A stretch of DNA of 64,000 bases from the NCBI GenBank assembly GCA_017883205.1, contig JADGNZ010000011.1, positions 62,001 through 126,000 on the forward strand, read 5' to 3'. The notes beneath the pieces are model-generated. The model ran no database searches, was not told the origin of the DNA, and saw only the letters and a list, made by a program, of their open reading frames with translations. This DNA comes from Thermoanaerobaculia bacterium. GTDB taxonomy: Bacteria > Acidobacteriota > Thermoanaerobaculia > Gp7-AA8. Below are positions 35,836-45,756 of the stretch, piece after piece; positions within the stretch are counted from its first letter, which is position 1; each line of letters starts with the position of its first letter. A program made the translations under genes and the position numbers.

Positions 35836-36461
35836 GACGCGCGTTGATTCTGTTTCTCGCGCTCGTTCCCGCATCGCTCCTTGCACAGGAGTCGATTCAT
35901 CGCGCCGAGCAGGATCGGGAGATCAGCTACTGGCTTCTCGATCCGTCCACGCATCAATTCCGAATCTCGCACGACTTCACGGTGACGCGTGTTGGCCAGA
36001 AGTCGGTACACAGCTTCGTGCGCAAGGGCAGCGTGGTCTCGCCTGACGCGAAGATGACCGATCTCGATACGGGCAAAGACCTCGTCACGCACGCCGTTCC
36101 GGGCAAGGATGTCAACGCGTTGGGCTATTACCCGACGCCGGTCGATCCCGATTCCGTTGCCGTGCAGGGCGATCTCGAACATCCGGTGTCCGAGGGAAGG
36201 TCGGCGAGGATTCGGGTGCAGGAGACGTACACCGATCCGGTTGGCTACACGCTCGAAGGCGGCGACCTCGTTTGGAAGCGCACCCTCGGGCGGCCATTGA
36301 ACTACGTGACGTTACCTCCCGGCTGGATGCTGACCTCAGTCAACACGCCTGCCGTGATCTCACTCGACGAAGAAGGCCGGATCAAGCTGCGATTCACCAA
36401 CATTCGCAACGACGAGTTGTCGATCGTGATCAAGGCGCGGCGAAGAATCCCGAAGACGTAG
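35832..36461 (+). CDS. Secreted hypothetical protein, paralog of the preceding gene
   Basis: 209 residues with signal peptide MRRALILFLALVPASLLAQE. Shares the order of conserved segments with the upstream protein: an N-terminal 'YxLLxPxTHQFxIxxDxT' strand pair, a middle 'RIRxxxTYTDxxxY' strand and a C-terminal 'VxLPxGWxLxxxxxPxxIS' segment. Divergence is high, so the duplication is old. Likely periplasmic. The two proteins may form a heteromer, which would fit their translational coupling, but that is inference. Confidence 0.75.
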   Translation: MRRALILFLALVPASLLAQESIHRAEQDREISYWLLDPSTHQFRISHDFTVTRVGQKSVHSFVRKGSVVSPDAKMTDLDTGKDLVTHAVPGKDVNALGYYPTPVDPDSVAVQGDLEHPVSEGRSARIRVQETYTDPVGYTLEGGDLVWKRTLGRPLNYVTLPPGWMLTSVNTPAVISLDEEGRIKLRFTNIRNDELSIVIKARRRIPKT

Positions 36462-36475
36462 TCGCGGGCGCGTTC

Positions 36476-37207
36476 CTACACGTACATCGCGGCGGCGGAC
36501 TCCCACTCGTGCGCGATGTTGCGCATGATCAGGGCACAGTCGAAGGCGATGCTGCCGGCGGGGAAGAGCTCCTGATTCGAGAAGTAGCTCGACTCGACCG
36601 ATTCGACGTGGAGCGGCTGAACTTCCCACGTCGTTGTGCGGAGGACGATGCCGTCGAGCATGTGCCCCGAGGCGGTCGCGGAATAGCCGAGGGATCCAGG
36701 TTCGAAGAATGCGGAGGCGTCAGCCAGCGACCCGAAGATGGATCCAGCCGGTAACTCGGAAACGACGCTTGCCGCCACACGAACTCCTACTACATGGTCG
36801 CTCGACGCCATCTCGAGCCGAACGTGATTGCCGTCGTCGCTGACGTCGAATCGAGCGCGATGGTGCTCGCCGGGGAAGAGTCTCCCGCCAGCCAGTTGAT
36901 TCAGCAGCGAGCTGGAGTCGCGTCGCGGGATGTACACACCTTCGTGCTCGCCATCAGTGTCATTCCAGACGACTGCGAATCGGTGCGCGGCGTTCTCGCT
37001 CGATAGCCCCAGCATCTGGGGAAAGCGGCGCGGACGAATCCCTTCCAGGCGGATGAGGCAAATGCCGCCGACCGCGAAACCTGCGTGCAGCTTCGGCCGG
37101 AAGGGCGCTGGCAGTTGACGCTGTGCGGCGGCCGGATCGATACGAAAATTGACGAGTAACCTGCGACGAATGATGCCGTGCACCCGAGGGAGACGCATCG
37201 CTTTCAC
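36476..37207 (-). CDS. DUF2071 family protein
   Basis: 243 residues. The N-terminus VHGIIRRRLLVNFRIDPAAAQRQLPAPFRPKL and then GFAVGGICLIRLEGIRPRRFP match DUF2071, a family with an acetoacetate decarboxylase-like fold and no defined reaction. The central EGVYIPRRDSSS and VVGVRVAASV segments fit the same family. It overlaps by 4 bp the small gene upstream, so the two form a unit. Convergent with the secreted paralog pair, with only 14 bp between stop codons. Confidence 0.75.
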   Translation of the reverse strand: MKAMRLPRVHGIIRRRLLVNFRIDPAAAQRQLPAPFRPKLHAGFAVGGICLIRLEGIRPRRFPQMLGLSSENAAHRFAVVWNDTDGEHEGVYIPRRDSSSLLNQLAGGRLFPGEHHRARFDVSDDGNHVRLEMASSDHVVGVRVAASVVSELPAGSIFGSLADASAFFEPGSLGYSATASGHMLDGIVLRTTTWEVQPLHVESVESSYFSNQELFPAGSIAFDCALIMRNIAHEWESAAAMYV

Positions 37208-37371
37208 GCCTCGCCCGTGAATCGATCGCCGATCCAGGCATTCCGCGCCTTCTCATCGCGCGCCGAGTAGAGAAACTGCGTCCACGTCTTCTGTTCGTGG
37301 ATGACCGCGCCGAGCTCCCAGACGCAGAACACCGGGTAGTGCTTGTAGGAGTCGGGGACGTTGCCGGTCAT
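37204..37371 (-). CDS. Small hypothetical protein upstream of the DUF2071 gene
   Basis: 55 residues: MTGNVPDSYKHYPVFCVWEL, then GAVIHEQKTWTQFLYSARDEKARNAWIGDRFTGEA. Start ATG at 37371; the stop overlaps the DUF2071 start by 4 bp. Balanced composition and aromatic residues suggest a real small protein rather than a shadow frame. Family not recognised. Confidence 0.5.
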   Translation of the reverse strand: MTGNVPDSYKHYPVFCVWELGAVIHEQKTWTQFLYSARDEKARNAWIGDRFTGEA

Positions 37372-37402
37372 TCGCAAATCATATCCGCCGCAGTAAAACC
37401 GT

Positions 37403-37463
37403 TTCACGCGGAGACGCGGAGGGGCGGAGAAATCACTCCGCGGTCTCCGCGTCTCCGCGTGAA
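37403..37463. repeat. Inverted repeat (CGCGGAGA family)
   Basis: Outer arms TTCACGCGGAGACGCGGA (37403-37420) and its exact complement (37446-37463); inner parts pair partly. Same outer arms as 24065-24126, with a different interior. Confidence 0.88.
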
Positions 37464-37512
37464 AAATCTGGCAGTGGTGCCATACTGGATTCCGAACCTT
37501 AAGGAGGATTCC

Positions 37513-37989
37513 GTGCCGGCAAGAAAGAGCACTTCGATTCTTGTATTGACGCTGACCACGATCGCTTTGCTCGCCGCTGCGGCCCACGCCGGTGCGCCTC
37601 TCAAGGGTGTCGACGTCAAGCTGGGAAAGGCTCCCGGCGGAGGAGCTTCCGCACGCACGACCAACGCCGACGGGAAGCTCGACCTCGGCGTTCTGCCGGC
37701 CGGCTCGTATTACCTGATCATCAGCGCTCCAAAGGGGACGGACGTGACTCGCGATCCCGAGGCGCAGATCGAGATCAAGGGTGCGACGGGCGGCACGGTC
37801 AAGAAGCGTTGGGACTACGCGAAGAAGAAGGCGTTCGACGTCGCGCCTGCCGATTCGTCCGCGAGAGTCGCTGCGCCTGTCGGTGAGGAGAAGATCATCT
37901 TCACCTCCGACGGCATCCACCCGATCGTGATAGGCGCCAGCACCAACGCCACAATCGTCAAATCCAAATCGAACATCACCAACAACTGA
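37513..37989 (+). CDS. Secreted hypothetical protein with carboxypeptidase-regulatory-like fold
   Basis: 158 residues from GTG 37513, fixed by AAGGAGG 6 nt upstream. The signal peptide TSILVLTLTTIALLAAAAHA ends at AGAPL. The mature part has TTNADGKLDLGVLPAGSYYLIIS, the usual strand-turn of carboxypeptidase-regulatory (CnaB-like) beta-sandwich domains. The C-terminus is rich in Ile, Thr, Lys and Asn. Probably periplasmic. Function unknown. Confidence 0.75.
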   Translation: MPARKSTSILVLTLTTIALLAAAAHAGAPLKGVDVKLGKAPGGGASARTTNADGKLDLGVLPAGSYYLIISAPKGTDVTRDPEAQIEIKGATGGTVKKRWDYAKKKAFDVAPADSSARVAAPVGEEKIIFTSDGIHPIVIGASTNATIVKSKSNITNN

Positions 37990-38051
37990 CGAGGGTTAAC
38001 TCTATCGTCATCGTCGAGGCCATCCGCCGTTTCCTCGCTGCACACGAACTT

Positions 38052-39344
38052 ATGCAGCGGCCGATCGTGGCTGCCGTCTCGGGCGGCGGCGACTCCACCG
38101 CGCTTCTCGTTGCGCTCGTGGAGATCGGCGACATCAAATTCTCCGCCGCGCACGTCAACCATCACCTTCGCGGCGCCGAATCCGATGACGACGAGGCCTA
38201 CGTTCGCGAGCTCTGCGCGCGATATGACATCCCGCTGCGCGTCGCCGATGGCACGCTCGATCCCGAGGCCGTCCGGCATCGCGGCGTCGAGGCAGCGGCG
38301 CGCGAAGTGCGCCACGCACGGCTGCGCGAGATCGCCGGCGACGCGCTCATCGCCACTGCGCATCAGAAGAACGATCAGGCCGAGACGGTGATGATGCGCC
38401 TCATGACTGGAGGCGGCACCGCCGCGCTGCGCGGCATCCATCCCGTCCGCGACGACGGCATCATCCGTCCGCTGCTGGATGTGACACGCAAGGAGATCGA
38501 GCGTTTCCTCGCCGAGCGCAACATCACTCCCCGCTTCGATCGCTCGAACGCCGATCCGCGCTTCCTCCGCAACCGCGTCCGGGCCATGCTTCGCGACTTC
38601 GACGACAGCGTCATCGACAACCTCGCCGCCGTCGCCGATCAAGCGCGGCAACAGTGGCCCATTCTCGAACAGGCCATCGACGCCGCCGAGGATGTGATCG
38701 CGTCCGAGGAGGAGACGCGATTCCGATCGATGCCGGAGAACGCCTGGCTGCGTCAGGCCCTGCTCCTCCGCCACATCCGGCGTCTCGACCCCGAGGCGCG
38801 AGACATCTCCGCGGAGGATCTCGCCCGGCTGGTGCAGTCAACGAGTCGAACCTCCGTTACACGATCCGTCGAGCTGCTCGTCGAAGGCAACGAGATCGTC
38901 CTCCGTCGCCGGAACGGCGACACGCTCACCCCCGACTTCGAAATCGAGATCGAAGCAGGCACCGAGGTGCTCATCCCGGAGATCGCAACGAGGGTCCGCA
39001 TCCAACCGACAACCGACAACCGACAACGCACGCCGCCAGGCGTGCAGCTCATCCAGCTAAGCAAAGGCGCCAAACCCCACTTCACTATCCGCAACCGCCG
39101 CCACGGCGACCGCTTCCGCCCCCTCGGCATGTCCCACGACAAAAAGCTGAAGGATCTGCTGATTGATCGTAAGATTGCCGCTGCGTCGCGCGATCGCATT
39201 CCTCTCCTCATCTGGCAGGGAGCGATCGTCTGGGTGGCTGGCGTCGAAGTCTCGGATCTGTTCAAAGTGACAGGCGAGGCTGCCGACCTTTATGAGGTCG
39301 CGATTGAGAAAGTTCACGAAAGCCTTCAGCGCCCGGGAGATTGA
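38052..39344 (+). CDS. tilS: tRNA(Ile)-lysidine synthetase
   Basis: 430 residues. The PP-loop SGGGDSTALLVAL sits at residues 10-22, close to the N-terminus, followed by HVNHHLRGAESDDDE and HQKNDQAETVMMRLMTGGG, all TilS landmarks; the C-terminal GDRFRPLGMSHDKKLKDLLIDRKI is the substrate-recognition domain. It converts C34 of tRNA-Ile(CAU) to lysidine so that AUA is read as Ile. The start at 38052 leaves a slightly short N-terminus, but no better in-frame ATG or GTG exists upstream. The order tilS-hpt-ftsH is widely conserved in bacteria. Confidence 0.93.
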   Translation: MQRPIVAAVSGGGDSTALLVALVEIGDIKFSAAHVNHHLRGAESDDDEAYVRELCARYDIPLRVADGTLDPEAVRHRGVEAAAREVRHARLREIAGDALIATAHQKNDQAETVMMRLMTGGGTAALRGIHPVRDDGIIRPLLDVTRKEIERFLAERNITPRFDRSNADPRFLRNRVRAMLRDFDDSVIDNLAAVADQARQQWPILEQAIDAAEDVIASEEETRFRSMPENAWLRQALLLRHIRRLDPEARDISAEDLARLVQSTSRTSVTRSVELLVEGNEIVLRRRNGDTLTPDFEIEIEAGTEVLIPEIATRVRIQPTTDNRQRTPPGVQLIQLSKGAKPHFTIRNRRHGDRFRPLGMSHDKKLKDLLIDRKIAAASRDRIPLLIWQGAIVWVAGVEVSDLFKVTGEAADLYEVAIEKVHESLQRPGD

Positions 39345-39819
39345 ACAGCGCGTGGCCGCGCTGGCGGCGGAGATTCGCGACGATGCCGGCGACGCTCCCC
39401 TCTTCCTCCTCGGCATCCTCAAAGGCGCATCGTGCTTCCTGCCCGATCTCCTGCGCAGGATTCCGGGTGACGCCGGCTACGGCTTCATCGACGTTGTCCG
39501 CGACGTCGCCGACGCCGATACCGCCGCCGCGCTGGAGATCACCTACCTGAGCTGGATCGACATCCGCGACCGGAACGTCTACGTCGTCAAAGATGTCGTG
39601 TCGACCGGCGTCATCGAGACCTACCTGATGATGCAGCTTCGCCAGAAACAGCCGTCGAGCCTCAAGCTGGTCGCCCTCCTCGACCGCCCCGACGCGCGCA
39701 CCGTCGACTTGACGGTCGATTTCCGCGCTTTCGAGGCCAGCGAGGGCCCTTACGCCGGCTACGGCCTCGAGTTCGAAGGCCGTTTCGGAAACCTGCCGTA
39801 CATTGCGTCCGTTAAATAG
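39292..39819 (+). CDS. hpt: Hypoxanthine-guanine phosphoribosyltransferase-like protein
   Basis: 175 residues, overlapping the tilS end by 53 bp. LLGILKGASCFLPDLLRRI is the first PRTase loop, and VYVVKDVVSTGVIETYL occupies the PRPP-binding position, where VEDIxDTGxTL is usual; the acidic pair is thus reduced to one Asp. The C-terminal YAGYGLEFEGRFGNLPYIASV matches the Hpt tail YVGYGLD...YRNLPYI. It salvages hypoxanthine or guanine with PRPP. The weakened PRPP motif may change specificity. Position between tilS and ftsH supports the assignment. Confidence 0.87.
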   Translation: MRSRLRKFTKAFSAREIEQRVAALAAEIRDDAGDAPLFLLGILKGASCFLPDLLRRIPGDAGYGFIDVVRDVADADTAAALEITYLSWIDIRDRNVYVVKDVVSTGVIETYLMMQLRQKQPSSLKLVALLDRPDARTVDLTVDFRAFEASEGPYAGYGLEFEGRFGNLPYIASVK

Positions 39820-40019
39820 AACTTGTTGGCAGGGTTACGGGGTTTCGCGACCGGGACGCCCAGCAACCCAGAAACCATGCACCCCACCCACACCCCACAC
39901 CCTACCCCCCACCCCCCGACCACCCCCCGACCCAGAATTTCACCCCCCGCCGCCCCGTTCTTCGACACGGCAGTCAATGGCACGCACGAAGCATTCGCGT
40001 GCTCCCCTTGGAGGTTTGA

Positions 40020-41972
<1,953 letters not shown>

Positions 41973-41996
41973 CTTCACGAACCGAATCGCAATGTC

Positions 41997-42024
41997 AGGG
42001 CCGCCGCAATGCGGCCCTTTTTCT
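41997..42024 (+). terminator. Rho-independent terminator after ftsH
   Basis: AGGGCCGC pairs with GCGGCCCT around a short loop, followed by TTTTTCTT. It resembles the terminator at 9445-9473. Confidence 0.9.
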
Positions 42025-42050
42025 TCTCAGCGAAGTGCTACGATCGAGTC

Positions 42051-42289
42051 ATGAGTCCAACTGTTTTCCGAGATGGACCCTATCGGTTTTACTTCAACTC
42101 CCGGGAAGAGGATCGAATGCACGTGCACGTCGAATCGCCCGAGGGTGAGGTCAAGGTGTGGCTTGAGCCTCGCATCGAACTGGCGCAGAATCAAGGGTCG
42201 CAGAGCGAGAGGTAAGGAAGATCATTCGTATCCTGGAACAACGACATGTCGAAGTTGAAGAGCGCTGGCGTCAGCACAGGAGAAGTTGA
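42051..42289 (+). pseudogene. DUF4160 gene with frameshift
   Basis: MSPTVFRDGPYRFYFNSREE and RMHVHVESPEGEVKVWLEP are the DUF4160 signature (a small protein usually paired with DUF2442). The frame stops at TAA (42213-42215) after ELAQNQGSQSER. The expected C-terminus, EREVRKIIRILEQRHVEVEE and onward, is intact in another frame and ends at 42289, overlapping the DUF2442 start. The shift lies at about 42197-42205. It is either a recent inactivating indel, a sequencing error or, less likely, programmed frameshifting. Confidence 0.8.
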
Positions 42290-42530
42290 AGTTACCAGTA
42301 TCTCCAGGCACGGCTTCTGGCTGTACCTTGGCGGACGCGAGCTCTTCGTCGACTTTGGCGAGTTTCCCTGGTTCGCAGAGGCTCCTGTCAATAAGGTCCT
42401 GAATGTCCGCTGGCCAGCACCGGATCACTTGAACTGGCCCGAGCTGGACATCGACCTCTCCGTCGAATCGATTGAGAACCCTGAGCGATTTCCACTTCAC
42501 TTTGATCCTATGGAGCGAAGCGCGGAATGA
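42246..42530 (+). CDS. DUF2442 family protein
   Basis: 94 residues. SRHGFWLYLGGRELFVDFGEFPWF, then VNKVLNVRWPAPDHLNWPELDIDL is the DUF2442 pattern. DUF4160-DUF2442 pairs are common and behave like toxin-antitoxin-type modules in genomic distribution, though roles are not settled. The ATG at 42246 lies inside the 3' end of the broken DUF4160 frame, so the pair was translationally coupled. Confidence 0.85.
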   Translation: MSKLKSAGVSTGEVEVTSISRHGFWLYLGGRELFVDFGEFPWFAEAPVNKVLNVRWPAPDHLNWPELDIDLSVESIENPERFPLHFDPMERSAE

Positions 42531-42586
42531 TTCTCCGCGCGAGTGCTACCACTCCGACCAACTACCTTGGCGTGGGGTGAAGACTG

Positions 42587-43045
42587 ATGGGGACAATTGA
42601 TCCTGGATACTGGTTGAACCGACGAAGGCTGCTCGTCGTCGCGCTTTCTGTTCTTGCAGCGATGGTGGTTTGCGTCTGCAGACCCCAATCACCCAAATCC
42701 GAGATGCAGAAGCGCGCCTTTCAACGAAATCGCGAGGCCCTGAAAGAGGAGATGGCCACTGATGCCCGGCTTAGTTCCCTCTATCAGCGAAAGGCCGCGG
42801 ACGTATCAAAGGAAATGGGGCCCCCGGCAGCAACGTCTCCATGCCCCGGCGCCAATCGCTGCTGGTATTACGAGGCCAACCACGTACCCCGAGCCAACGC
42901 TCCGAAATACTTTGTCTGCCTCTCGAATGATGACTCAGTGATTTGCGAAGGACGCCTTCAGATCCTCCAACCCTCCGGCATGCACTCAAGCCGCGGGCCC
43001 GTGAAGACAGTGGTCCCGCGCCCTGCCGGGTCCCAAGTGCAGTAG
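42587..43045 (+). CDS. Hypothetical membrane-anchored protein
   Basis: 152 residues. One N-terminal membrane helix (RRRLLVVALSVLAAMVVCVC) is followed by a helical segment and a Cys-containing domain (SPCPGANRCWYYEANHVPRA, VCLSNDDSVICEGRL) with four cysteines that could form disulfides outside the cytoplasm. No family recognised. It is an isolated accessory gene between the DUF2442 gene and a zinc-ribbon protein. Confidence 0.55.
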   Translation: MGTIDPGYWLNRRRLLVVALSVLAAMVVCVCRPQSPKSEMQKRAFQRNREALKEEMATDARLSSLYQRKAADVSKEMGPPAATSPCPGANRCWYYEANHVPRANAPKYFVCLSNDDSVICEGRLQILQPSGMHSSRGPVKTVVPRPAGSQVQ

Positions 43046-43106
43046 CATTAGGCCTGCGGGTCCGCGCGACCGAACCTGGGTCCGTTGGACGACCAGGAGA
43101 CAGCCG

Positions 43107-43484
43107 ATGACGAACCCCTCACCGTCGGACTCCGGATCACCCCTTTTCGATACGCTGCCCTGTCCGCACTGCGCAGAGCCGATGCGCATTCAAATCCGGC
43201 TTCGAAGCCTGCCGTTTCGATGCCCTAAGTGTCGCGGGTACTCTGCTTTCCCGTTTGAATCGCGCGTTCAGTCGGCCTTCATACTCATCGTCGTCGGCCT
43301 TGCGACTGTGCTTCTGTGCAAGCTGTTCGCGCTGGATAAGGCATCGACCTTTCCCGAGATTGTTGCCTGGATGGGTGTACTTGTCGGTGGAATGCTCGTG
43401 GGCGCCCGTCTCGTCGCACGCTCAATGCGGGCAACGGCGACACACCTCGTCAAGGTCCGGCGGCCGTTGTGGTTGTTTTGGTGA
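43107..43484 (+). CDS. Zinc-ribbon membrane protein, hypothetical
   Basis: 125 residues. The N-terminal zinc ribbon has CPHC and CPKC knuckles 18 residues apart. Two membrane helices ([19 protein letters not shown] and [20 protein letters not shown]) follow, then a basic tail ending in LWLFW. Likely inserted in the inner membrane with the ribbon in the cytoplasm. Function unknown. Confidence 0.6.
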   Translation: MTNPSPSDSGSPLFDTLPCPHCAEPMRIQIRLRSLPFRCPKCRGYSAFPFESRVQSAFILIVVGLATVLLCKLFALDKASTFPEIVAWMGVLVGGMLVGARLVARSMRATATHLVKVRRPLWLFW

Positions 43485-43558
43485 CCGCCAAACCGAGCGG
43501 CGAGCAGGCCGCCGATCCCACGTGCGTTACGACGATACCTCTCCGATCAACGACAGCC

Positions 43559-44017
43559 CTACTGCTGCCGCCCCGCGTACTTGCCCGGCTCGGCGCGGAA
43601 CGAGACGGCGACCCGGTTCCAGCCATTGATCACGACGACGGCCCAGGTGAGGTTCACCAGTTCCTCCTCGCTGAAATGGCGGCGTGCTTCTTCGTACACG
43701 TCGTCCGGAACGTGGGTCTCGCTGACGAGTGTGACCGCTTCGGTCCACGCCAGAGCGGCGCGCTCGCGATCGCTGTAGAAGGGAGCCTCGCGCCATGCGT
43801 CCAGCAGGAAGATTCGCTGCTCCGTCTCTCCCGCGGTGCGCGCGTCGATCGTGTGCATGTCCAGGCAGTACGCACAGCCGTTGATCTGCGACGCGCGGAT
43901 CTTGATCAGCTCCAGCAGGGAATGTTCGAGTCCACAGTTCTCCACGAAGGCGTTCAGCGCGAGCATCGCGCGGAGGCCTCCGGGAGAGGCCGATGCATAG
44001 TCGGGGCGGGCTTTCAT
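43559..44017 (-). CDS. Carboxymuconolactone decarboxylase / AhpD-like protein
   Basis: 152 residues. The redox motif [13 protein letters not shown] with the upstream [16 protein letters not shown] is the AhpD-core signature (Cys-x-x-Cys and a nearby His). Such proteins reduce alkylhydroperoxidase systems or act as small peroxidases. The C-terminal half ([21 protein letters not shown]) matches the family. It stands alone, on the opposite strand from its neighbours. Confidence 0.87.
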   Translation of the reverse strand: MKARPDYASASPGGLRAMLALNAFVENCGLEHSLLELIKIRASQINGCAYCLDMHTIDARTAGETEQRIFLLDAWREAPFYSDRERAALAWTEAVTLVSETHVPDDVYEEARRHFSEEELVNLTWAVVVINGWNRVAVSFRAEPGKYAGRQQ

Positions 44018-44114
44018 CGGATCGGCTCCTTCTCAATCGGCGAGTGGCCGCGATTCTATGCCGGCCATTCCAATCCTCCGCCCAGCTTTCGCTCGCAGCG
44101 GATCAAGAAAGTGC

Positions 44115-44356
44115 AAGCGATGCTGGCCGTGCTGATGGGCGGCCGTCTGGCCGAGGAGATCTTCATCGGCGAGATCACAACGGGCGCCGGCAACGACATC
44201 GAGCGCGCCTCGGCCATGGCCCGCCGCATGGTCTGCGAATGGGGCATGTCCGACCTCGGACCCGTCACCTTCGCCAAGAAAGAAGAAGCCATCCTCCTCG
44301 GCCGCGAGTTCGCCCAGCACCAGGACTTCTCCGAAGCCACCGCCGTCGAGATCGAC
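44115..44356 (+). pseudogene. Duplicated internal fragment of ftsH
   Basis: These 242 bp correspond to ftsH 41425-41666 at about 95% identity by eye, encoding [20 protein letters not shown] and on to TAVEID. Amino acid changes are few (for example Glu to Asp, Gly to Ala, Phe to Leu, Asn to Ala) and most base changes are at third positions. So it probably came from a functional FtsH of a related lineage, not from decay of this copy. It has no start and runs into a different gene. Confidence 0.9.
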
Positions 44357-44379
44357 GTTGCGCAGTATTCTAGGCAACA

Positions 44380-45336
44380 GTGGCTATTCTCGACTCCGGC
44401 GACAAGTTCTGCCTGCTCTCGGTCGAAGGGTGCGTATCGGCCCCGCAAACCGATGTTCAGCTCTCGGATGGTACTTGGGCACTAACCAAACTGCCGGTCG
44501 AACTTAGTCCAACCTGGCAGAAATCGATAGGCGAACTCCGGACGAATGCTCTGCAGCGTGCAAACTTTCTATTGCTTCGCACCTTGCCGAACGGAAGCCC
44601 AGGCAACCTGGACGACGAGCACGAGCAACTCAAACGGGAGGTCACGGATACTTTTTGGCTGCTTCAGCTTTCCGGCCCGCTCCGATATCAAACCGCAACA
44701 GCCATGCTCGGCCGAGCTGATTCGCAAGGCGACATCATCTCTCAAGTTATTCAGCTCAAACACTTCTACGAAACAAGGGGAACACCGCTGCCTGCTGTTA
44801 CGGAACAACGGCTGGAGGAGGCCGTCGCCTCTCGTCAGGTCAGAGCGCAAATGCGCGGCAAACCCGAGTTTGCGCGGTTCGGACGTGGCATATCCATTCT
44901 CACTGAAGGATTGGCGGAGTACGCTGGATCCGAGAGGCTTCATCAGTTTCTTCGCTCGCTCGAAGCGCTGATCCTTCCGGAAACCGGCAAAACTCGAAAA
45001 CAGCTAATTTCAAGGGCCAAGTTACTCACCACAGCGTCAGTCGGCACCGGTCTTGTGCTTGGTCAGCTCTTCGACATGCGGAGCGATATCGAACATGTCC
45101 ACGATCTCAGCCGAACGATTCAATACCTACCAGCCACCGATCGCGAAGCAGTTGCCCTTCGTCGAACCCGTCAGGCGGAGGCTCTCGCATGTTTTGCCTA
45201 CCGAAGAGTCTTCGCCGACGCAGCTCTGAGAGTCAACTTCGAGTCCGATCACACCATTCATGACTTTTGGGTGCAAGATCAGCTTGCAGTTCGGAAGGTT
45301 TGGAGCCAGTCGCTAGATCTGCTCGCGGTTCCGTAA
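44380..45336 (+). CDS. Hypothetical protein, possible HEPN/ApeA-like
   Basis: 318 residues from GTG 44380. Mostly helical, especially after residue 100. The segment [14 protein letters not shown] contains Arg-x4-His in a helix-rich setting, similar to the RNase motif of HEPN/Apea domains (usually R-x4-6-H); the N-terminal 110 residues are more beta-like, as in ApeA-type proteins. If correct it would be a candidate RNase used in defence or a toxin. The match is loose and could be chance. It begins 24 bp after the ftsH fragment, so it probably arrived with that rearrangement. Confidence 0.5.
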   Translation: MAILDSGDKFCLLSVEGCVSAPQTDVQLSDGTWALTKLPVELSPTWQKSIGELRTNALQRANFLLLRTLPNGSPGNLDDEHEQLKREVTDTFWLLQLSGPLRYQTATAMLGRADSQGDIISQVIQLKHFYETRGTPLPAVTEQRLEEAVASRQVRAQMRGKPEFARFGRGISILTEGLAEYAGSERLHQFLRSLEALILPETGKTRKQLISRAKLLTTASVGTGLVLGQLFDMRSDIEHVHDLSRTIQYLPATDREAVALRRTRQAEALACFAYRRVFADAALRVNFESDHTIHDFWVQDQLAVRKVWSQSLDLLAVP

Positions 45337-45440
45337 CCTAGGCGGCTGACGTTGCCGCCGACCACGGTGCCGTTCGTTGGCTCGGCGGTCGAGCTGCCTT
45401 CATGCGACCCCCAAACTTCCCGGCCTATATCTTCGCGGAA

Positions 45441-45468
45441 TAGACATCCGCCAGTCCTGACCTATACT
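45441..45468 (+). promoter_or_regulatory. Possible promoter
   Basis: TAGACA (45441-45446), a 16-bp spacer and TATACT (45463-45468). The GTG of the following split gene begins 6 bp later, so the transcript would be leaderless. Confidence 0.4.
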
Positions 45469-45474
45469 CGTGGT

Positions 45475-45756
45475 GTGAGCGAGACCTTGGCGCGACGATA
45501 TTTGCCGGCTACCCCCCCGAATGTCGCGATCACCGAGCAGGATCTTTGGAACGATGCATCGGAGCTTGCAAAATGGGGTCAGGTCCGAAGTTGAAAGTGA
45601 CGGACCACGAGTTCGGCCCGAGTCGCCATCTCTGACCGTCACTTTCAACTTCGGACCTGACCCTATTTCGCAAACTGTCGCCTTGGGCTTCGCCAACATC
45701 ACTCCGCCGCTTTCCTGGAGTCGACTAGTCTTTGTTCGCGATAAAATATCAGAGTG
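45475..45756 (+). pseudogene. Gene split by a palindromic element
   Basis: From GTG 45475 the frame reads SETLARRYLPATPPNVAITE, QDLWNDASELAKW and then runs into the inverted repeat and stops at 45594. After the repeat a second frame continues with QTVALGFANITPPLSWSRLV, FVRDKISE and stops at 45756, overlapping the next start (GTGA). Both parts look protein-like but are in different frames. The simplest reading is an approximately 100-residue protein interrupted by insertion of the element at 45571-45668. Family unknown. Confidence 0.6.
45571..45668. repeat. GGGGTCAGGTC palindromic element, copy 1
   Basis: 33-bp arms (45571-45603 and 45636-45668) with one mismatch and a 32-nt loop. Outer GGGGTCAGGTC, inner CGAAGTTGAAAGTGACGG. 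Nearly identical, loop included, to copy 2 at 48888-48978. Confidence 0.93.

Noticed and set aside
43469-44485. 338-codon plus-strand frame spanning the antisense of the AhpD-like gene and the ftsH fragment
   Set aside because: The first half is the antisense of a clear AhpD-like gene, the second is the ftsH fragment; it is a chance joining.
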